From: Phycisphaerae bacterium
Lineage (GTDB): Bacteria > Planctomycetota > Phycisphaerae > Tepidisphaerales > Tepidisphaeraceae
Assembly: GCA_030448225.1 (NCBI GenBank)
Contig: JAUJNJ010000012.1
Span: 1-64,000, forward strand
DNA length: 64,000 nt
Direction of reading: 5' to 3'
The notes below the pieces were generated by a model that worked only from the letters and a program-made list of their open reading frames with translations, made no database searches and was not told the origin of the DNA. Positions 46,826 to 56,908 of the stretch are shown here, piece by piece (position 1 is the stretch's first letter; each line of letters opens with the position of its first letter). Position numbers and translations under genes: made by a program.

Positions 46826-48022
46826 TCACTCGCAGCTCGCAGGAGCGTCATGATCGCGTAGGCGGTCCCGTAAGGCTTGTGATAGTCCCACATTGCGTAG
46901 TCCCACCACGAGCCGTCCGGTTCCTGATACGGCAGGATGACGTCCGACAGCTTTTGCCGTAAGCCGCCTTACCGTCGGGTCCCATCTTCTCCAGCAGGCG
47001 CGCGGCGTAGTAGTGCCCGAAGTAGTAATAGTACGCGGCCGTCGCGTACCACGACTCGTGCGGGTACGGGCGCTTGCGGCCCATCTGGATGAAGTTGTGC
47101 TCTTCGAAGAAGGCATCGAGCCCTTCGCGGACCTTCGCTTCGTCCATCTTCGACGCCGACCAGAGCCACAGGGCGTAGTGGCCCGACTGCGTCCGCCCGA
47201 TGCTCCCGCGACGGCGGTTCGCCGGGTGGCGCGGGCTGTACTTGTGGTCCTGGCTGTAGAGGAACGCGCCATCCGGCAGGCGCATCTCGGCGAGTCGGCG
47301 GAGGGCGATGTCGATCATCTTCTGCGGGACGTCAGCCCCGCCTCGCGCGCCTCCCACAGCGCGACGAGGCCGCCGCCGTGCCGAAGCTCGTCGGCCCCAT
47401 CGCCGGCTTCTGGGTGCCGGCGTCGAAGTCGTAGTAGTTCCACCCGCCGATGAACGTCTCGTAGCGGATGGAGCCGGTCGAGGTGCCAGGCGGCCGCCTT
47501 CTTCACGGCCGGGTCCGGCTTGAGGCGGTGTTCGATCGCGAGGCACTGGAGGCCGTATTTGTGGGCCCACGTTGTAGAGGAGCGGGCCGTCGTCGCCGGG
47601 CCTCGCCGCGCTTGACGAGGTAAGCCCGCGCGCGCGCGCCTTCTCGCCCCGCCTCGCGCCATCACGGCCAGCGCGGTCGTGGCGACGCGGAAGGCGTCGT
47701 GGAGCCGGGCACCATCGAGTAGACCTCGGTGCCCCGCGTCTCGGTGCCGGTCCCCAGGAGCCGTCCTTGCTCTGGCTCTTGACGAGGAAGGCGACGCCCT
47801 TTTCGATCGCCTTTTTCACCGCCGCCGGGCCGGCGAGCTTCGCATCGGCCGACTTCGCCGCATCCGTCGGCTTCGGTGAATCGGTGGGCTTCGGCGCGTC
47901 GGCGGGCTTCGGCGATTCGGCCGGGCGAGCGGGCCTTTCGGGCATGGGCCGGCCGGCCCGGCAGCGTTGCCGAGCCGCCGACGACTGCGATCAACAGTAA
48001 GACGAGCGGAGAGCAATCTCAT
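46826..48022 (-). CDS. Exported squalene-cyclase-like (prenyltransferase-fold) protein, frameshifted
   Basis: Starts MRLLSARLT then, after a frameshift near 47990, a signal-like helix (LIAVVGGSATLPGRPAHA), a Pro/Lys/Asp repeat linker (SPKPTDAAKSADAK), and alpha/alpha-toroid repeats: AIEKGVAFLVKSQSKDGSWG, MIDIALRRLAEMRLPDGAF, GRTQSGHYALWLWSASK, YPHESWYATAAYYYYFGHYY and YQEPDGSWWDYAMWDYHKPYGTAYAIMTLL. QW-type DGSW motifs mark the fold, but the DxDD cyclase motif is not seen. Such secreted proteins are abundant in planctomycetes and have no known role. The ATG overlaps the HlyD stop (ATGA). The 3' end is uncertain. Confidence 0.75.
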
Positions 48023-49617
48023 TTCTTCCCCTGGGCCAGAACTTCGTCGCCGTCGGTGAGGCCGCCGCGGATCTCGACCATCGTGCCGTCGGTGCGGCCG
48101 GTGACGACCGCCACCTCCGACTCCTGGCCGTCCTTCCCCTTGGACCCAGACCTTGCCGTTGGAAATCGCCGACCGGGCCAGCAGGACGTCCTTCAGGTCG
48201 ACGTCCTCGATCAGGACCGTCGCCTTCATGCCCGGCTGGATCCGCGGGTCGACCTGCGGTCGACTGATTGACGCTCGAAGCCGATCCCGGGCGTCGCCTT
48301 GGCGGCCGAGGGCGCCGCCGCAGGTGCCATCGTAGGCGAGTTCGGGGAAGGCGACGGGGATCACCTTCGCCTTCGTCCCGGGCGTCACCCACGCCGACTG
48401 CGCCTCGGGCACCGTGAGCTCCACGTCGAGCTTGCCGGGCGTGTAGAGCGTCATGTAAACGGTGCCGCTGGTGAGGCGTTCGCCGACGCGGAGCGTCTTC
48501 GGGTCGCCGCCCTGCCAGCCCGTCCGTCCCCTGCCCGTAGAACACGACGCCGTCGGCGGGCGCCTTGAACGAGAAGTTCGCCAAGTCCTTGTTGAGGTCC
48601 GCCAGCTTCCGCTCGGCCTGCGGCGTGCGCGAGGCGTGGCGGCCGTGACAGCCCCCTTGCGGAGCACCGCCGCCTGCGACTGGGCGGGCGCAGCTCTCCA
48701 GCTTCTGCCGGACGCCCTCGACCGAGTCGAGGACCTCCTGCTTGGCGATCGGAAACGCGTGCTGCTTGACCTTCTCGGCGCGCTCCTGCGACATGCCGAG
48801 CGTCACCTTCGCCACCTCCAGCGAGCGGATCGCGCGCTTCACGACGATGTCGGCCGTGTCGCTGGTGAGCTCCTCGGACTTGTACATCTTGCGGAGCTGC
48901 TCGAGTTCGTCCTCCTGGTCGTCGGCGTTGGCCTTGGCCATCTTCTACCTGGAGCTCGACGCTCTTGAGCATCTGCGGGCCGTCGACCTCGTTCCACCAC
49001 TTCAGGCCCGCCTCGGCGTTGGTCAGCTCCGCCTGCTGGAGGCGCAGCGCGCGGGCGTCGCCGGCGGTGCCGAGGCGAGGTCGGACTGCGCCTTGTCGAG
49101 GTTCGCCTTCGCCGACGCCAGCTCCGACTCGGCGGCGGTGACGTCGTTCCTGATCTGCGCGGCGTCGAGCTCGAGCAGCACGTCGCCCTTGCGCGCACGA
49201 CGCGCGGTGCGCGCGGCGGCGTTGATCGTGAGCGGACCGGTGTGGGCGACGAGGCGCGGGCGCACCTGGAAGCTGCCGCGGCTGGATCGAGAACGACGTG
49301 CCCTCGGCCTGCACGCGGAGGTCGAGCGCCGCCCCCTTCTTCACGACGTGCGTCGCCGCCGCCGCGGCGCGGGGCTGCGTCGCCGCGGCCGACGGCTGCG
49401 TGGCCGGCGCGGGCTGCGTCGTCGCGGGCGCCGCCTGCGTGGTGGCGGCGGCGGTCGGGGCGGCGGGCTGGCCGCCCGGCGAAACACGGCCGTGGCGGCC
49501 GGCGTTGCGGCAGCCGTCGGCTCCGCCCGCGCGCGACGCCGGCCGAGATCAACGATGCGACGGCCGCCCACAACACCACCCGGCGGGCGGACGACGCCCG
49601 TGCGAACCCATTACCAT
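48019..49617 (-). CDS. HlyD/RND-type periplasmic adaptor (many frameshifts)
   Basis: Membrane-fusion protein: N-terminal helix RRVVLWAAVASLISAGVARG, a lipoyl/barrel part (GDVLLELDAAQIRNDVTAAE), a long alpha-hairpin (ESELASAKANLDKAQSDLA, MYKSEELTSDTADIVVKRA, SQERAEKVKQHAF), the returning lipoyl half (FSFKAPADGVVFYGQ) and beta-barrel domain (YTPGKLDVELTVPEAQSAW, IQPGMKATVLIEDVD, LTDGDEVLAQGKK). No ABC or RND partner is adjacent. At least eight frame changes between 48100 and 49580. Ends in a 4-nt ATGA overlap with the next gene. Confidence 0.78.
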
Positions 49618-50010
49618 GTGCTCTCCTTGTTCCGCCCACCCCAGGCGGCCGGGGGATTCTACCAAGCGTCGGGGGCAAGGAAGGGATTTCATCCGCAAAC
49701 GGTTGGGGCGGATCATGCGGTGCGATGGGGAATCGCAGCAAATTCATGCCGAGGGTGAAGGGTGGAGGCGAGGGAATTGATGAGACTTGTTGATCCGCAG
49801 GTGCTTGCCCCGTGCGCGGCAGGGATTCGTAGTCGAGGGCGAAGCCCGAGGCCACCGACGAGCGATCTGGTGCACGGTTGCAGCACATTCCGCCCTGCGG
49901 GCGGTCGCTAAAAGGGGCTTCCAGGTCGGGAATCGTGTGCGGAGATGACAGCTGCGGGGGGGGAAGACGGCACGTTTAATCGACGACACGTTTCAGGAAT
50001 CAAGATCTCG
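49618..50010. other. Intergenic region
   Basis: About 390 nt between the fusA terminator and the adaptor gene, presumably holding the adaptor promoter on the minus strand. No ORF or RNA gene recognised. Confidence 0.4.
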
Positions 50011-50051
50011 TCGGAAAAGCGAAGGGCACGGGGATGACCCGTGCCCTTCGC
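50011..50051 (-). terminator. Rho-independent terminator of fusA
   Basis: A 14-bp stem (GCGAAGGGCACGGG and complement, 50019-50051) with a GATGA-type loop, followed on the minus strand by TTTTCCGA. Confidence 0.9.
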
Positions 50052-52240
50052 GGTTGAAGTCTTCGTTCGATCTCCGGCGGGTCGCCCAGCGCCGACCTCC
50101 TCGAGGATCGCGTTCTTCACGTTCGTCGGGACCGGGGCGTACTTCAGCGGCTCCATCACCGACGAGCGCGCCCGGTGCTCATCGACCGCAGTTCGGTCGT
50201 GTAACCGAACATCTCGCTCAGCGGCACCTCGGCCTCGACGACGCGCGTGTTGCGCGCTGCTCGCTGTTGAGGATCAGGCCGCGGCGGCGGTTGAGGTCAC
50301 CGGTGACGTTGCCGACGAAGTCCTCCGGCGTCGTCACGACCACGCGCATCACCGGCTCGAGCAGCGTCAGGCCCGCCTTCTGGCAGCCCTCCTTGAACGC
50401 GATCTGGCCGGCGAGTTCGAACGCGATTTGGCTCGAGTCGACCTGGTGGTAGCTGCCGTCGGTCAGCGTGACCTTGCAGTTGATCAGCGGGTAGTTCGCC
50501 AGCACGCCGGTCTTGGCCGCCATGCGGACGCCGTACTCGACCGACGGGATGAACTCCTTGGGGATCGAGCCGCCGAAGATCTTGTTCTCGAACGCGAACT
50601 TGTCGTCGGCGTTCCAAGCGACCTCTTCAGGTCCTCCGGCGGGAGCGGCTTGCCGGTGGCCGCGTCCATGCCGTCGAACGGCTCGATCGAGATCGTGCAG
50701 TCGCCGAACTGGCCGCGGCCGCCCGACTGCTTCACGTGCTTGCCGCGGATGCCGACGGCCGCTTGGTGATCGTCTCCTTGTACGCGACCTTCGGCTTGCC
50801 GACGATCACGTCGACCTTCATGTCGCGCGTCAGCTTCGTGCGCAGGATGTCCAGGTGGAGCTCGCCCATGCCCGCGATGATCGTCTGGCCCGTCTCGTCG
50901 TCGTAGTTCGCGTGGAACGTCGGGTCCTCGCGGCGGAGCGTCGTCAGCGCCTCGCCGAGCTTCTGCTTGTCGGCGGCCGTCTTGGGCTCGATCGACATGC
51001 TGATGACCGGCTCGGGGAACATGGGCTTCTCGAGCAGGATCGGGTTGTCCTGGTCGCAGAGCGTGTCGCCCGTCAGCGCCTCCTTCACGCCGATGCACGC
51101 GACGATGTCGCCGGCCTCGGCGACGTCGACCGGGTTGCGGTCGTTCGCGTGCATCTGGAACATGCGCGACACGTTCTCGCGCTTGTTGCGGCTGCTGTTG
51201 AGCACGCGGCTGCCCTTCTCGAGCTTGCCGCTGTAGACGCGGACGTACGTCAGGTCGCCGTGCTGGTCGCTGACGATCTTGAACGCCAGGCCGCAGAACG
51301 GCTCGGCGGGATCCGGGTGGCGCTCGATCGTCTTGTCCGGGTCCTTCAGGTCGTGGCCGATGATGGGGGGCATGTCCATCGGGCTCGGCAGGTAGTCGAT
51401 GACGCCGTCGAGCAGGCGCTGCACGCCGACGTACTTCAGGGCCGAGCCGCAGAAGACCGGGTGGCACTGGAAGTTGATCGTGCCCTTGCGGAGCGCGCCG
51501 CGGATTTCCTGCTCGCTCAGTTCCTCGCCGTTGAGGAACTTCTCGGTGAGCGTGTCGTCGAGTTCGGCCGCCTTCTCGACGAGGACGGCGCGCCACTTAT
51601 CGAAGCGCTCGCGCTCCTCCTCGGGGATCGGCTTCTCGATCTGGGTCTTGCCGCGGTCCTTCTCGTCCTTGAGGTTGTAGTAGATCGCCACGCCGCGGAT
51701 CAGGTCCATCATGCCCTGGAACGTGTTGCTCTGGCCGATCGGGATCTGCACGGCCACCGCCGGGGCGCCGAGGCGCTCGATGATGCTGTTGAAGCTGAAG
51801 TCGAAGTCGGCGCCGAGCTTGTCCATCTTGTTGATGAAGCAGACGCGCGGGACCTTGTACTTCGTCGCCTGGCGCCAGACGGTCTCGGACTGCGCCTCGA
51901 CGCCCTCCTTGCCGTCGAACACGGCGACCGCGCCGTCGAGCACGCGGAGCGACCGCTCCACCTCTACCGTGAAGTCGACGTGCCCGGGCGTGTCGATCAG
52001 GTTGATCGTGTAGTTCTCGCCGTTGCGGACCCACGGGCAGGTCGTGGCGGCCGACTGGATCGTGATGCCGCGCTCCTGCTCGTCCTGCAGGAAGTCCATC
52101 TTGGCGGTGCCCTCGTGGACCTCGCCCATCTTGTGGATCTTGCCGGTGTAGAACAGGACGCGCTCCGAGACGGTCGTCTTGCCCGCGTCGATGTGGGCGG
52201 CGATGCCGATGTTGCGAATCTTGGTCAGGTCGCGTGCCAT
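50052..52240 (-). CDS. fusA: Elongation factor G (frameshifted near 3' end)
   Basis: Translocation GTPase. [24 protein letters not shown] (G1), [19 protein letters not shown] (G3), NKMDK (G4) and domain III-V motifs ([29 protein letters not shown]). Frameshifts occur near 50762, 50625, 50262 and 50178; the C-terminal [18 protein letters not shown] is recovered after the last. No in-frame stop is seen before the terminator, so the 3' end given is the start of the hairpin. Length about 730 codons, slightly above the family norm of 690-710. Confidence 0.92.
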
Positions 52241-53109
52241 ATGAAACTGTCCCTTTCGACGTGCCGCCCGGCCGTGGAAACGCCGGGAAACACAAAACCC
52301 GCGGAAGCCTTTCCGCGGCAATCGTCAATCCAATCCTGAGGAGGCGACTGCCGGCTCCGGGATCAGGTCCCGGATCGGCCCCTGCGGGTTCTCTGAAGAC
52401 CGCCGGGTCGACCGGCGGGTGAGCTTCGAATGTCGCCGTCCCGAAGCCCGGATGGGGCGCGGCGTGTAGGACGCCGGTCCCGTTTCCTGCGGATCTGCTC
52501 ATACTGACCCGCAGGGCTTCGGTCAGCATGAGCCGTCAGTGCGGCTCCATCTTCACGGCAACTCCTTGTCAGCGAATTGTTATCATCGTTACGTCCGTCG
52601 CGGGGCCAGAGTTTGCGCAACAGGTGGCCCCAGACGCGCCGACAATAAGGCGAGGCAGTGTATCCACCTTCGCACAGACGTCAAGATTCCATTCTCGGGC
52701 ACGGGAGTAGCGCGCTCCTGGGCGGGGTCGGTGACGCGGGTGAATCGTTCGCACCGGACAAGGTGCGCCCGTGCGTTACCATGCCGCTTGCGGCTTCGCG
52801 GACGCCGCCGTTGCGCACCATGATTCGCTAAGCCGCGAGCGGCAGAGCCCGGTGCCTTACCCCGTCCCTTTCGGCGTCCGAAATCCTTGACAACCCGCAC
52901 CTCCTCCTTAGGATGACGCGTCGCTTCCCACTGATGGGCGTTCGTCGAGAGGTCCGGCACGTGGCCGGATGGGTAGACGAGACGGGTTGGATCGCGGTTT
53001 GAACCCACCCGTGCCTCGGAAGCGACTGCCGCGAGCGGAAGGCACCCCGTTTCGACGTTCGGACCGCCGACGAGCGGCCCGAAAGGTGCCCCACCCTTCG
53101 CCTTCTCAC
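52241..53109. other. Intergenic region upstream of fusA and tRNA-Gln
   Basis: 869 nt between divergent units. It must hold the fusA promoter (minus) and the tRNA promoter (plus). TTGACA at 52887-52892 lies on the plus strand. A GGCACG...CGTGCC stem-loop at about 52956-53014 is the only structure noticed; no protein-like ORF. Confidence 0.4.
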
Positions 53110-53180
53110 TACCCCGTAGTGTAACGGTAGCACAGCAGATTTTGGCTCTGCTCGTCTTGGTTCGAATCCAAGCGGGGTAG
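53110..53180 (+). tRNA. tRNA-Gln (anticodon TTG)
   Basis: 71 nt folding into a cloverleaf: acceptor TACCCCG/CGGGGTA, D-arm with AACGGTAGC, anticodon stem GCAGA/TCTGC around loop TTTTGGC (anticodon TTG), T-arm CTTGG-TTCGAAT-CCAAG. CCA is not encoded. It is followed 20 nt later by a heptad hairpin and the GlmU-like gene. Confidence 0.95.
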
Positions 53181-53199
53181 CTCCGCCACGCTGGCGGAA

Positions 53200-53315
53200 G
53201 CACGAAACCCGAAGCACGAAATACGAAAGAGTCGCCCGAGCGAGGTGCCCTTTTTCGCGTTTCCTCTTCGACTTTTATGCTTCTTCCGATTTCGTACTTT
53301 GGATTTCGGATTTTC
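53200..53315 (+). repeat. Heptad hairpin, CGAA-containing family (upstream of GlmU-like gene)
   Basis: Left GCACGAA ACCCGAA GCACGAA ATACGAA; right GATTTCG TACTTTG GATTTCG GATTTTC, period 7 and broadly complementary, with a long (about 60 nt) middle. The right arm ends 4 nt before the start codon. Confidence 0.75.
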
Positions 53316-53319
53316 TTCC

Positions 53320-54301
53320 ATGTCCCCTACCGCCATCATCCTCGCCGCGGGCAAGAGCACGCGGATGAAGTCGAAGCACGCCCGGCGCGCTGCACGAGGT
53401 GTGCGGCCGGCCGATGCTGCGCTACGTGCTCGACGCATGCTTCGAGCGCGGGTGCGGCCGGGTGATCGTGGTCGTCGGGCCACGGGCAGGACGAGGTCAT
53501 CGCCTACTTCGGCGACGACAAGCGGATCGAGTGGGTCGAGCAGACCGAGCAGCACGGCACCGGCCACGCCGCCTGGATGGCCGAGCTCGCTGCTGAAGGG
53601 GCACACGGGCGATGTCTTCATCCTGACCGGCGACGGGCCGCTCATCCGCGCCGAGGTGCTCCAGCACGCTCCGCCAGGCCCACCACGAGGACCGCGCCGA
53701 CGCCAGCATGGCGACGGCGGTGCTCGACGACCCGGCGGGCTACGGGCGGATCATTCGCGACGCGACTGGCGCGTTCGTGGAGATCGTCGAGCAGCTCGAC
53801 GCCACGCCGGTCCAGCGCGAGATCCGCGAGGTCTTCCCGAGCATCTACTGTTTCAACAACGACGCGCTGCTCCACGCCCTGGCCAACCTGAAGAACGAGA
53901 ACAAGAAGGGGGAGTACTACCTCACCGACACCTACGGCATCCTGCGGGCGGCGGGCCGGCGCGTGCTCGCGGTGCAGGCGGTGACGGCGGACGACGTGCT
54001 CGGCGTGAACTCGCGCGACCAGCTCGCGCAGGTCGACGCCGTCATGCAGGACCGCATCCAGCGCGAGCACTTCGCCAACGGCGTGACGATCGTGAGCCCG
54101 GTCAACACGTACATCGAGTCCGGCGTCACGATCGGCGCGGACACGACGATCGCGCCGCACACGTTCGTCGGCCGCGGCGCGTCGATCGGCGGCGACTGCG
54201 TGATCGGGCCGTTCGCGCTCGTGCCGCGCGACGGGATCGTGCCGGAGGGGACGAGCGTCGTCGGGAACGGGATCGAGGCGGGGTCCTTCAACCAAGGTTA
54301 A
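53320..54301 (+). CDS. GlmU-like nucleotidyltransferase with shortened hexapeptide domain (frameshifted)
   Basis: Starts MSPTAIILAAGKSTRMKSK, the N-acetylglucosamine-1-phosphate uridyltransferase signature, then RPMLRYVLDACFERGCGRVI, EQHGTGHAAW, LTGDGPLI, GYGRIIRD, FNNDALLHAL, GEYYLTDTYGIL and GVNSRDQLAQVD. Frameshifts near 53385, 53480, 53590 and 53668. The left-handed helix (NTYIESGVTIGADTTIAPHT and following) is cut short at about residue 327, whereas bifunctional GlmU has 450; the acetyl-CoA region is absent. It should make UDP-GlcNAc only if another protein acetylates glucosamine-1-phosphate. Confidence 0.87.
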
Positions 54302-54308
54302 TTGCGGT

Positions 54309-55301
54309 ATGTCCAGCCTCGACTCGGACAAGCTGAAGGTGTTCACCGGCCGCGCCCACCCCGCACTGGCGCAACGCATCTGCACGTACCTGCAGATCCC
54401 GCTCGGCCGGGGCCGCACCGAGTGGTTCCCCGACGGGGAACTCATCGTGAAGGTCGACGAGGACGTCCGCGGCCGCGACTGCTACATCATCCAGCCGACG
54501 AGCCACCCGGTGAACGCCCACCTGATGGAGCTGTTCATCTGGATCGACTGCCTCCGCCGCGCCAGCGCCCGGCGGATCACGGCCGTCATCCCGTACTTCG
54601 GCTACGCCCGCCAGGATCGCAAGGACGAGGGGCGCACGCCGATCACGGCGAAGCTGGTCGCCAACCTCATCGAGACGGCCGGCGCCGACCGCGTCGTGTC
54701 GGTCGACCTGCACGCGGCGCAGGTGCAGGGGTTCTTCGACATCCCGGTGGATCACCTCAACGCCGGCCCGGTGCTCATCAAGTGGTACAAGAGCTTGAAG
54801 CTCAGCAACCGGGTGTTCGTCTCGCCCGACGTCGGGAACGTGAAGCGGGCGCAGGTCTACGCCAACATGATCGGCGGCGACATCTGCATCATCGACAAGC
54901 GGCGCAAGAGCGGCACGAAGACCGAGGCGAAGCACATCATCGGCGACGTCGAGGGCAAGAACGTGCTGATGGTCGACGACATGATCACGACCGCCGGCAC
55001 GATGACCGAGGCCGTGCGGATCGTCCGCGAGAACGGCGCGAAGGACGTGTACATCAGCGCGACCCACGCCGTCTTCGCCCCGCCGGCGATGGAGCGGCTG
55101 GCCGACTGCCCGTTCACGAAGATCGCCGTGACCGACACGATCCCGATCGGCGACCGGTGCGACGCGATCAAGGACCGGCTCGTCGTCCTGCCGGTGCACG
55201 AACTGCTCGGCGAGGCGATCCACCGCATCCACCACAACGAGTCGGTCAGCGCGCTGTTCCAGAAGGACCGCGAGCCGACCCCCCGCTCCACGACGGAGTA
55301 G
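54309..55301 (+). CDS. prs: Ribose-phosphate pyrophosphokinase
   Basis: Makes PRPP. 330 residues; KVFTGRAHPALAQRICTYL, YFGYARQDRKDEGRTPITAK, VDLHAAQVQGFFDIPVDHL, SPDVGNVKRAQVYA and the PRPP loop VLMVDDMITTAGTM. It follows the GlmU-like gene by 7 nt; glmU-prs linkage is widespread. Frame intact. Confidence 0.96.
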   Translation: MSSLDSDKLKVFTGRAHPALAQRICTYLQIPLGRGRTEWFPDGELIVKVDEDVRGRDCYIIQPTSHPVNAHLMELFIWIDCLRRASARRITAVIPYFGYARQDRKDEGRTPITAKLVANLIETAGADRVVSVDLHAAQVQGFFDIPVDHLNAGPVLIKWYKSLKLSNRVFVSPDVGNVKRAQVYANMIGGDICIIDKRRKSGTKTEAKHIIGDVEGKNVLMVDDMITTAGTMTEAVRIVRENGAKDVYISATHAVFAPPAMERLADCPFTKIAVTDTIPIGDRCDAIKDRLVVLPVHELLGEAIHRIHHNESVSALFQKDREPTPRSTTE

Positions 55302-55309
55302 GAATGGAG

Positions 55310-55391
55310 AGTTGCTGGTTGCTAGTTGCTAGTTGCTAGTGCCAGACACGGAGTTTTCCAACTAGCAACCAGCAACCGAACACTAGCAACT
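55310..55391 (+). repeat. Heptad hairpin, AGTTGCT family (prs/rplY spacer)
   Basis: Left AGTTGCT GGTTGCT AGTTGCT AGTTGCT + AGT, 20-nt loop, right ACT + AGCAACC AGCAACC GAACACT AGCAACT. Begins 8 nt after the prs stop. Confidence 0.95.
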
Positions 55392-55406
55392 GCTACCGAG
55401 GTTCAC

Positions 55407-56051
55407 ATGGCAGCATCCATCCAAGTAACGGTTAAGCCCCGCGGCGAGCTCGGCTCCCGCGCCAACAAGCGCCTCCGCGACGCCGGCTTCATCCCCGGCG
55501 TCATCTACGGCCACAAGGAGGCGGTCGTCCCCGTCACGCTCCCGAAGAAGGAGATGAGCGGGCACCTCAACCACGGCACGCACGTGTTCGACCTCGCGCT
55601 CGACGGCAAGAGCGAGAAGGTGCTCGTGAAGGAAGTGCAGTTCGACCACCTCGGCATCGAGATCATCCACGTCGACTTCGCCCGCGTCAGCCTCGACGAG
55701 CGGGTCGAGGTCACCGTGCCGCTCGAGCTCAAGGGCACCCCCAAGGGCGAGGACGACGGCGGCGTGCTCCAGCAGTTGGTCGCCGAGCTCGAGGTCGAGT
55801 GCGTCGTGACCGACATCCCCGACGTGATCCGCCACAACGTCGGCGAGATGAAGGTCGACGACGTCCTGCTGATCAAGGACCTCAAGCTCCCCGCCGGCGT
55901 CCGCGCCCTGCAGGACGAGGACCTGATGGTCGCGCAGGTGACGGTGATCGCCGACGAGGAGGCCACCCCCGCCGCCGACGCCGACGCCGCCGAGCCCGAG
56001 GTCATCGGCAAGAAGCCCGAGGACGATGCCGCCGAGGGCGACGCGAAGTAA
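55407..56051 (+). CDS. rplY: 50S ribosomal protein L25/general stress protein Ctc
   Basis: 214 residues, long (Ctc) form. N-terminal 5S-rRNA-binding domain (PRGELGSRANKRLRDAGFIP, GVIYGHKE) and C-terminal beta domain (RVEVTVPLELKGTPKG, CVVTDIPDVIRHNVGEMKVDD). Acidic tail. CCGAGG sits upstream of the ATG. prs-rplY-pth is a common bacterial cluster. Frame intact. Confidence 0.95.
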   Translation: MAASIQVTVKPRGELGSRANKRLRDAGFIPGVIYGHKEAVVPVTLPKKEMSGHLNHGTHVFDLALDGKSEKVLVKEVQFDHLGIEIIHVDFARVSLDERVEVTVPLELKGTPKGEDDGGVLQQLVAELEVECVVTDIPDVIRHNVGEMKVDDVLLIKDLKLPAGVRALQDEDLMVAQVTVIADEEATPAADADAAEPEVIGKKPEDDAAEGDAK

Positions 56052-56057
56052 CGGAGC

Positions 56058-56145
56058 AGTTGCTAGTGGTAAGTTGCTAGTTGCTAGTGAAGATCAAGAG
56101 CGATCCTTCTTGGCACTAGCAACTGACAACTAGCAACTAGCAACT
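56058..56145 (+). repeat. Heptad hairpin, AGTTGCT family (rplY/pth spacer)
   Basis: Left AGTTGCT AGTGGTA AGTTGCT AGTTGCT + AGT, 26-nt loop that itself can fold (GAAGATC/GATCCTTC), right ACT + AGCAACT GACAACT AGCAACT AGCAACT. Ends 5 nt before the pth ATG. Confidence 0.95.
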
Positions 56146-56150
56146 AACGC

Positions 56151-56768
56151 ATGAAGCTCATCGTCGGCTTAGGCAACCCCGGTCGCGAGTACGTCGGCAC
56201 CCGGCACAACGTCGGCTTCGACGTGGTCGACGAGGTCGCCGAGCGGCTCAGCTGGATCGCCTCGGCCGCCGACTTCGACCGCCTGGCGCGGACGAAGTTC
56301 TCCGGCCTCGCCCTCGACGGCACGGTGACGTTCGCGGGCGGCGGCGGCAGCGAGAAGGTGCTGCTGCTGAAGCCGACGACCTACATGAACCTGTCCGGCC
56401 GCAGCGTGCAGGAGGCGATGGCCTTCCACAAGCTGACGCCGGCGGACCTGATGGTCGTGCTCGACGAGATGGCGCTGCCGTGCGGCAAGATCCGGCTCCG
56501 GTCGGGCGGGTCGAGCGGCGGCCACAACGGGCTGAAGGACATCGAGCGGGCGCTGGGCACGAGCCAGTACCCGCGCCTCCGGGTCGGCGTCGACGCGCCG
56601 CCTGGCCGCGTCCCCGGCCGCGACTACGTCCTCGGGCGATTCACCGAGGCGCAGCTGAATCAGGTCGTCCCGGCCGTGCAACGCGCGACGAGCGCAGTGA
56701 TCGCCTGGGCGGAAAAAGGCATGAACGCGGCGATGAACGTCTTCAACGCCGACAAAGAGAAGAAGTGA
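56151..56768 (+). CDS. pth: Peptidyl-tRNA hydrolase
   Basis: 205 residues. MKLIVGLGNPGREYVGTRHN (catalytic His), LLKPTTYMNLSGRSVQEAM, DLMVVLDEMALPCGKIRLR and GGHNGLKDIERALGTSQYPR. No Shine-Dalgarno sequence is possible because the hairpin abuts the start. Frame intact. Confidence 0.96.
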   Translation: MKLIVGLGNPGREYVGTRHNVGFDVVDEVAERLSWIASAADFDRLARTKFSGLALDGTVTFAGGGGSEKVLLLKPTTYMNLSGRSVQEAMAFHKLTPADLMVVLDEMALPCGKIRLRSGGSSGGHNGLKDIERALGTSQYPRLRVGVDAPPGRVPGRDYVLGRFTEAQLNQVVPAVQRATSAVIAWAEKGMNAAMNVFNADKEKK

Positions 56769-56770
56769 TC

Positions 56771-56854
56771 AGGAGTCAGGAGTCATGAGTCAGAGATGGG
56801 CCGAGCAGTAAGAAACGCTTCTTACTGACTCCTGATCCCTGACCCCTGACCCTG
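56771..56854 (+). repeat. Heptad hairpin, AGGAGTC family (pth/rpsF spacer)
   Basis: Left AGGAGTC AGGAGTC ATGAGTC AGAGATG, loop about 25 nt, right ACT + GACTCCT GATCCCT GACCCCT GACCCTG. Begins 2 nt after the pth stop and ends 54 nt before rpsF. Confidence 0.93.
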
Positions 56855-56908
56855 AACTAGCGGTCGGACCACCGACCAGAACCCAAGCTAGAAAGCAGCA
56901 GCAGACCT

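Noticed and set aside
52940..53030. A second tRNA or tRNA remnant upstream of tRNA-Gln
   Set aside because: GGCACG/CGTGCC and GGGTT/AACCC stems exist and GGGTAGACG looks D-loop-like, but no cloverleaf or anticodon arm can be drawn.
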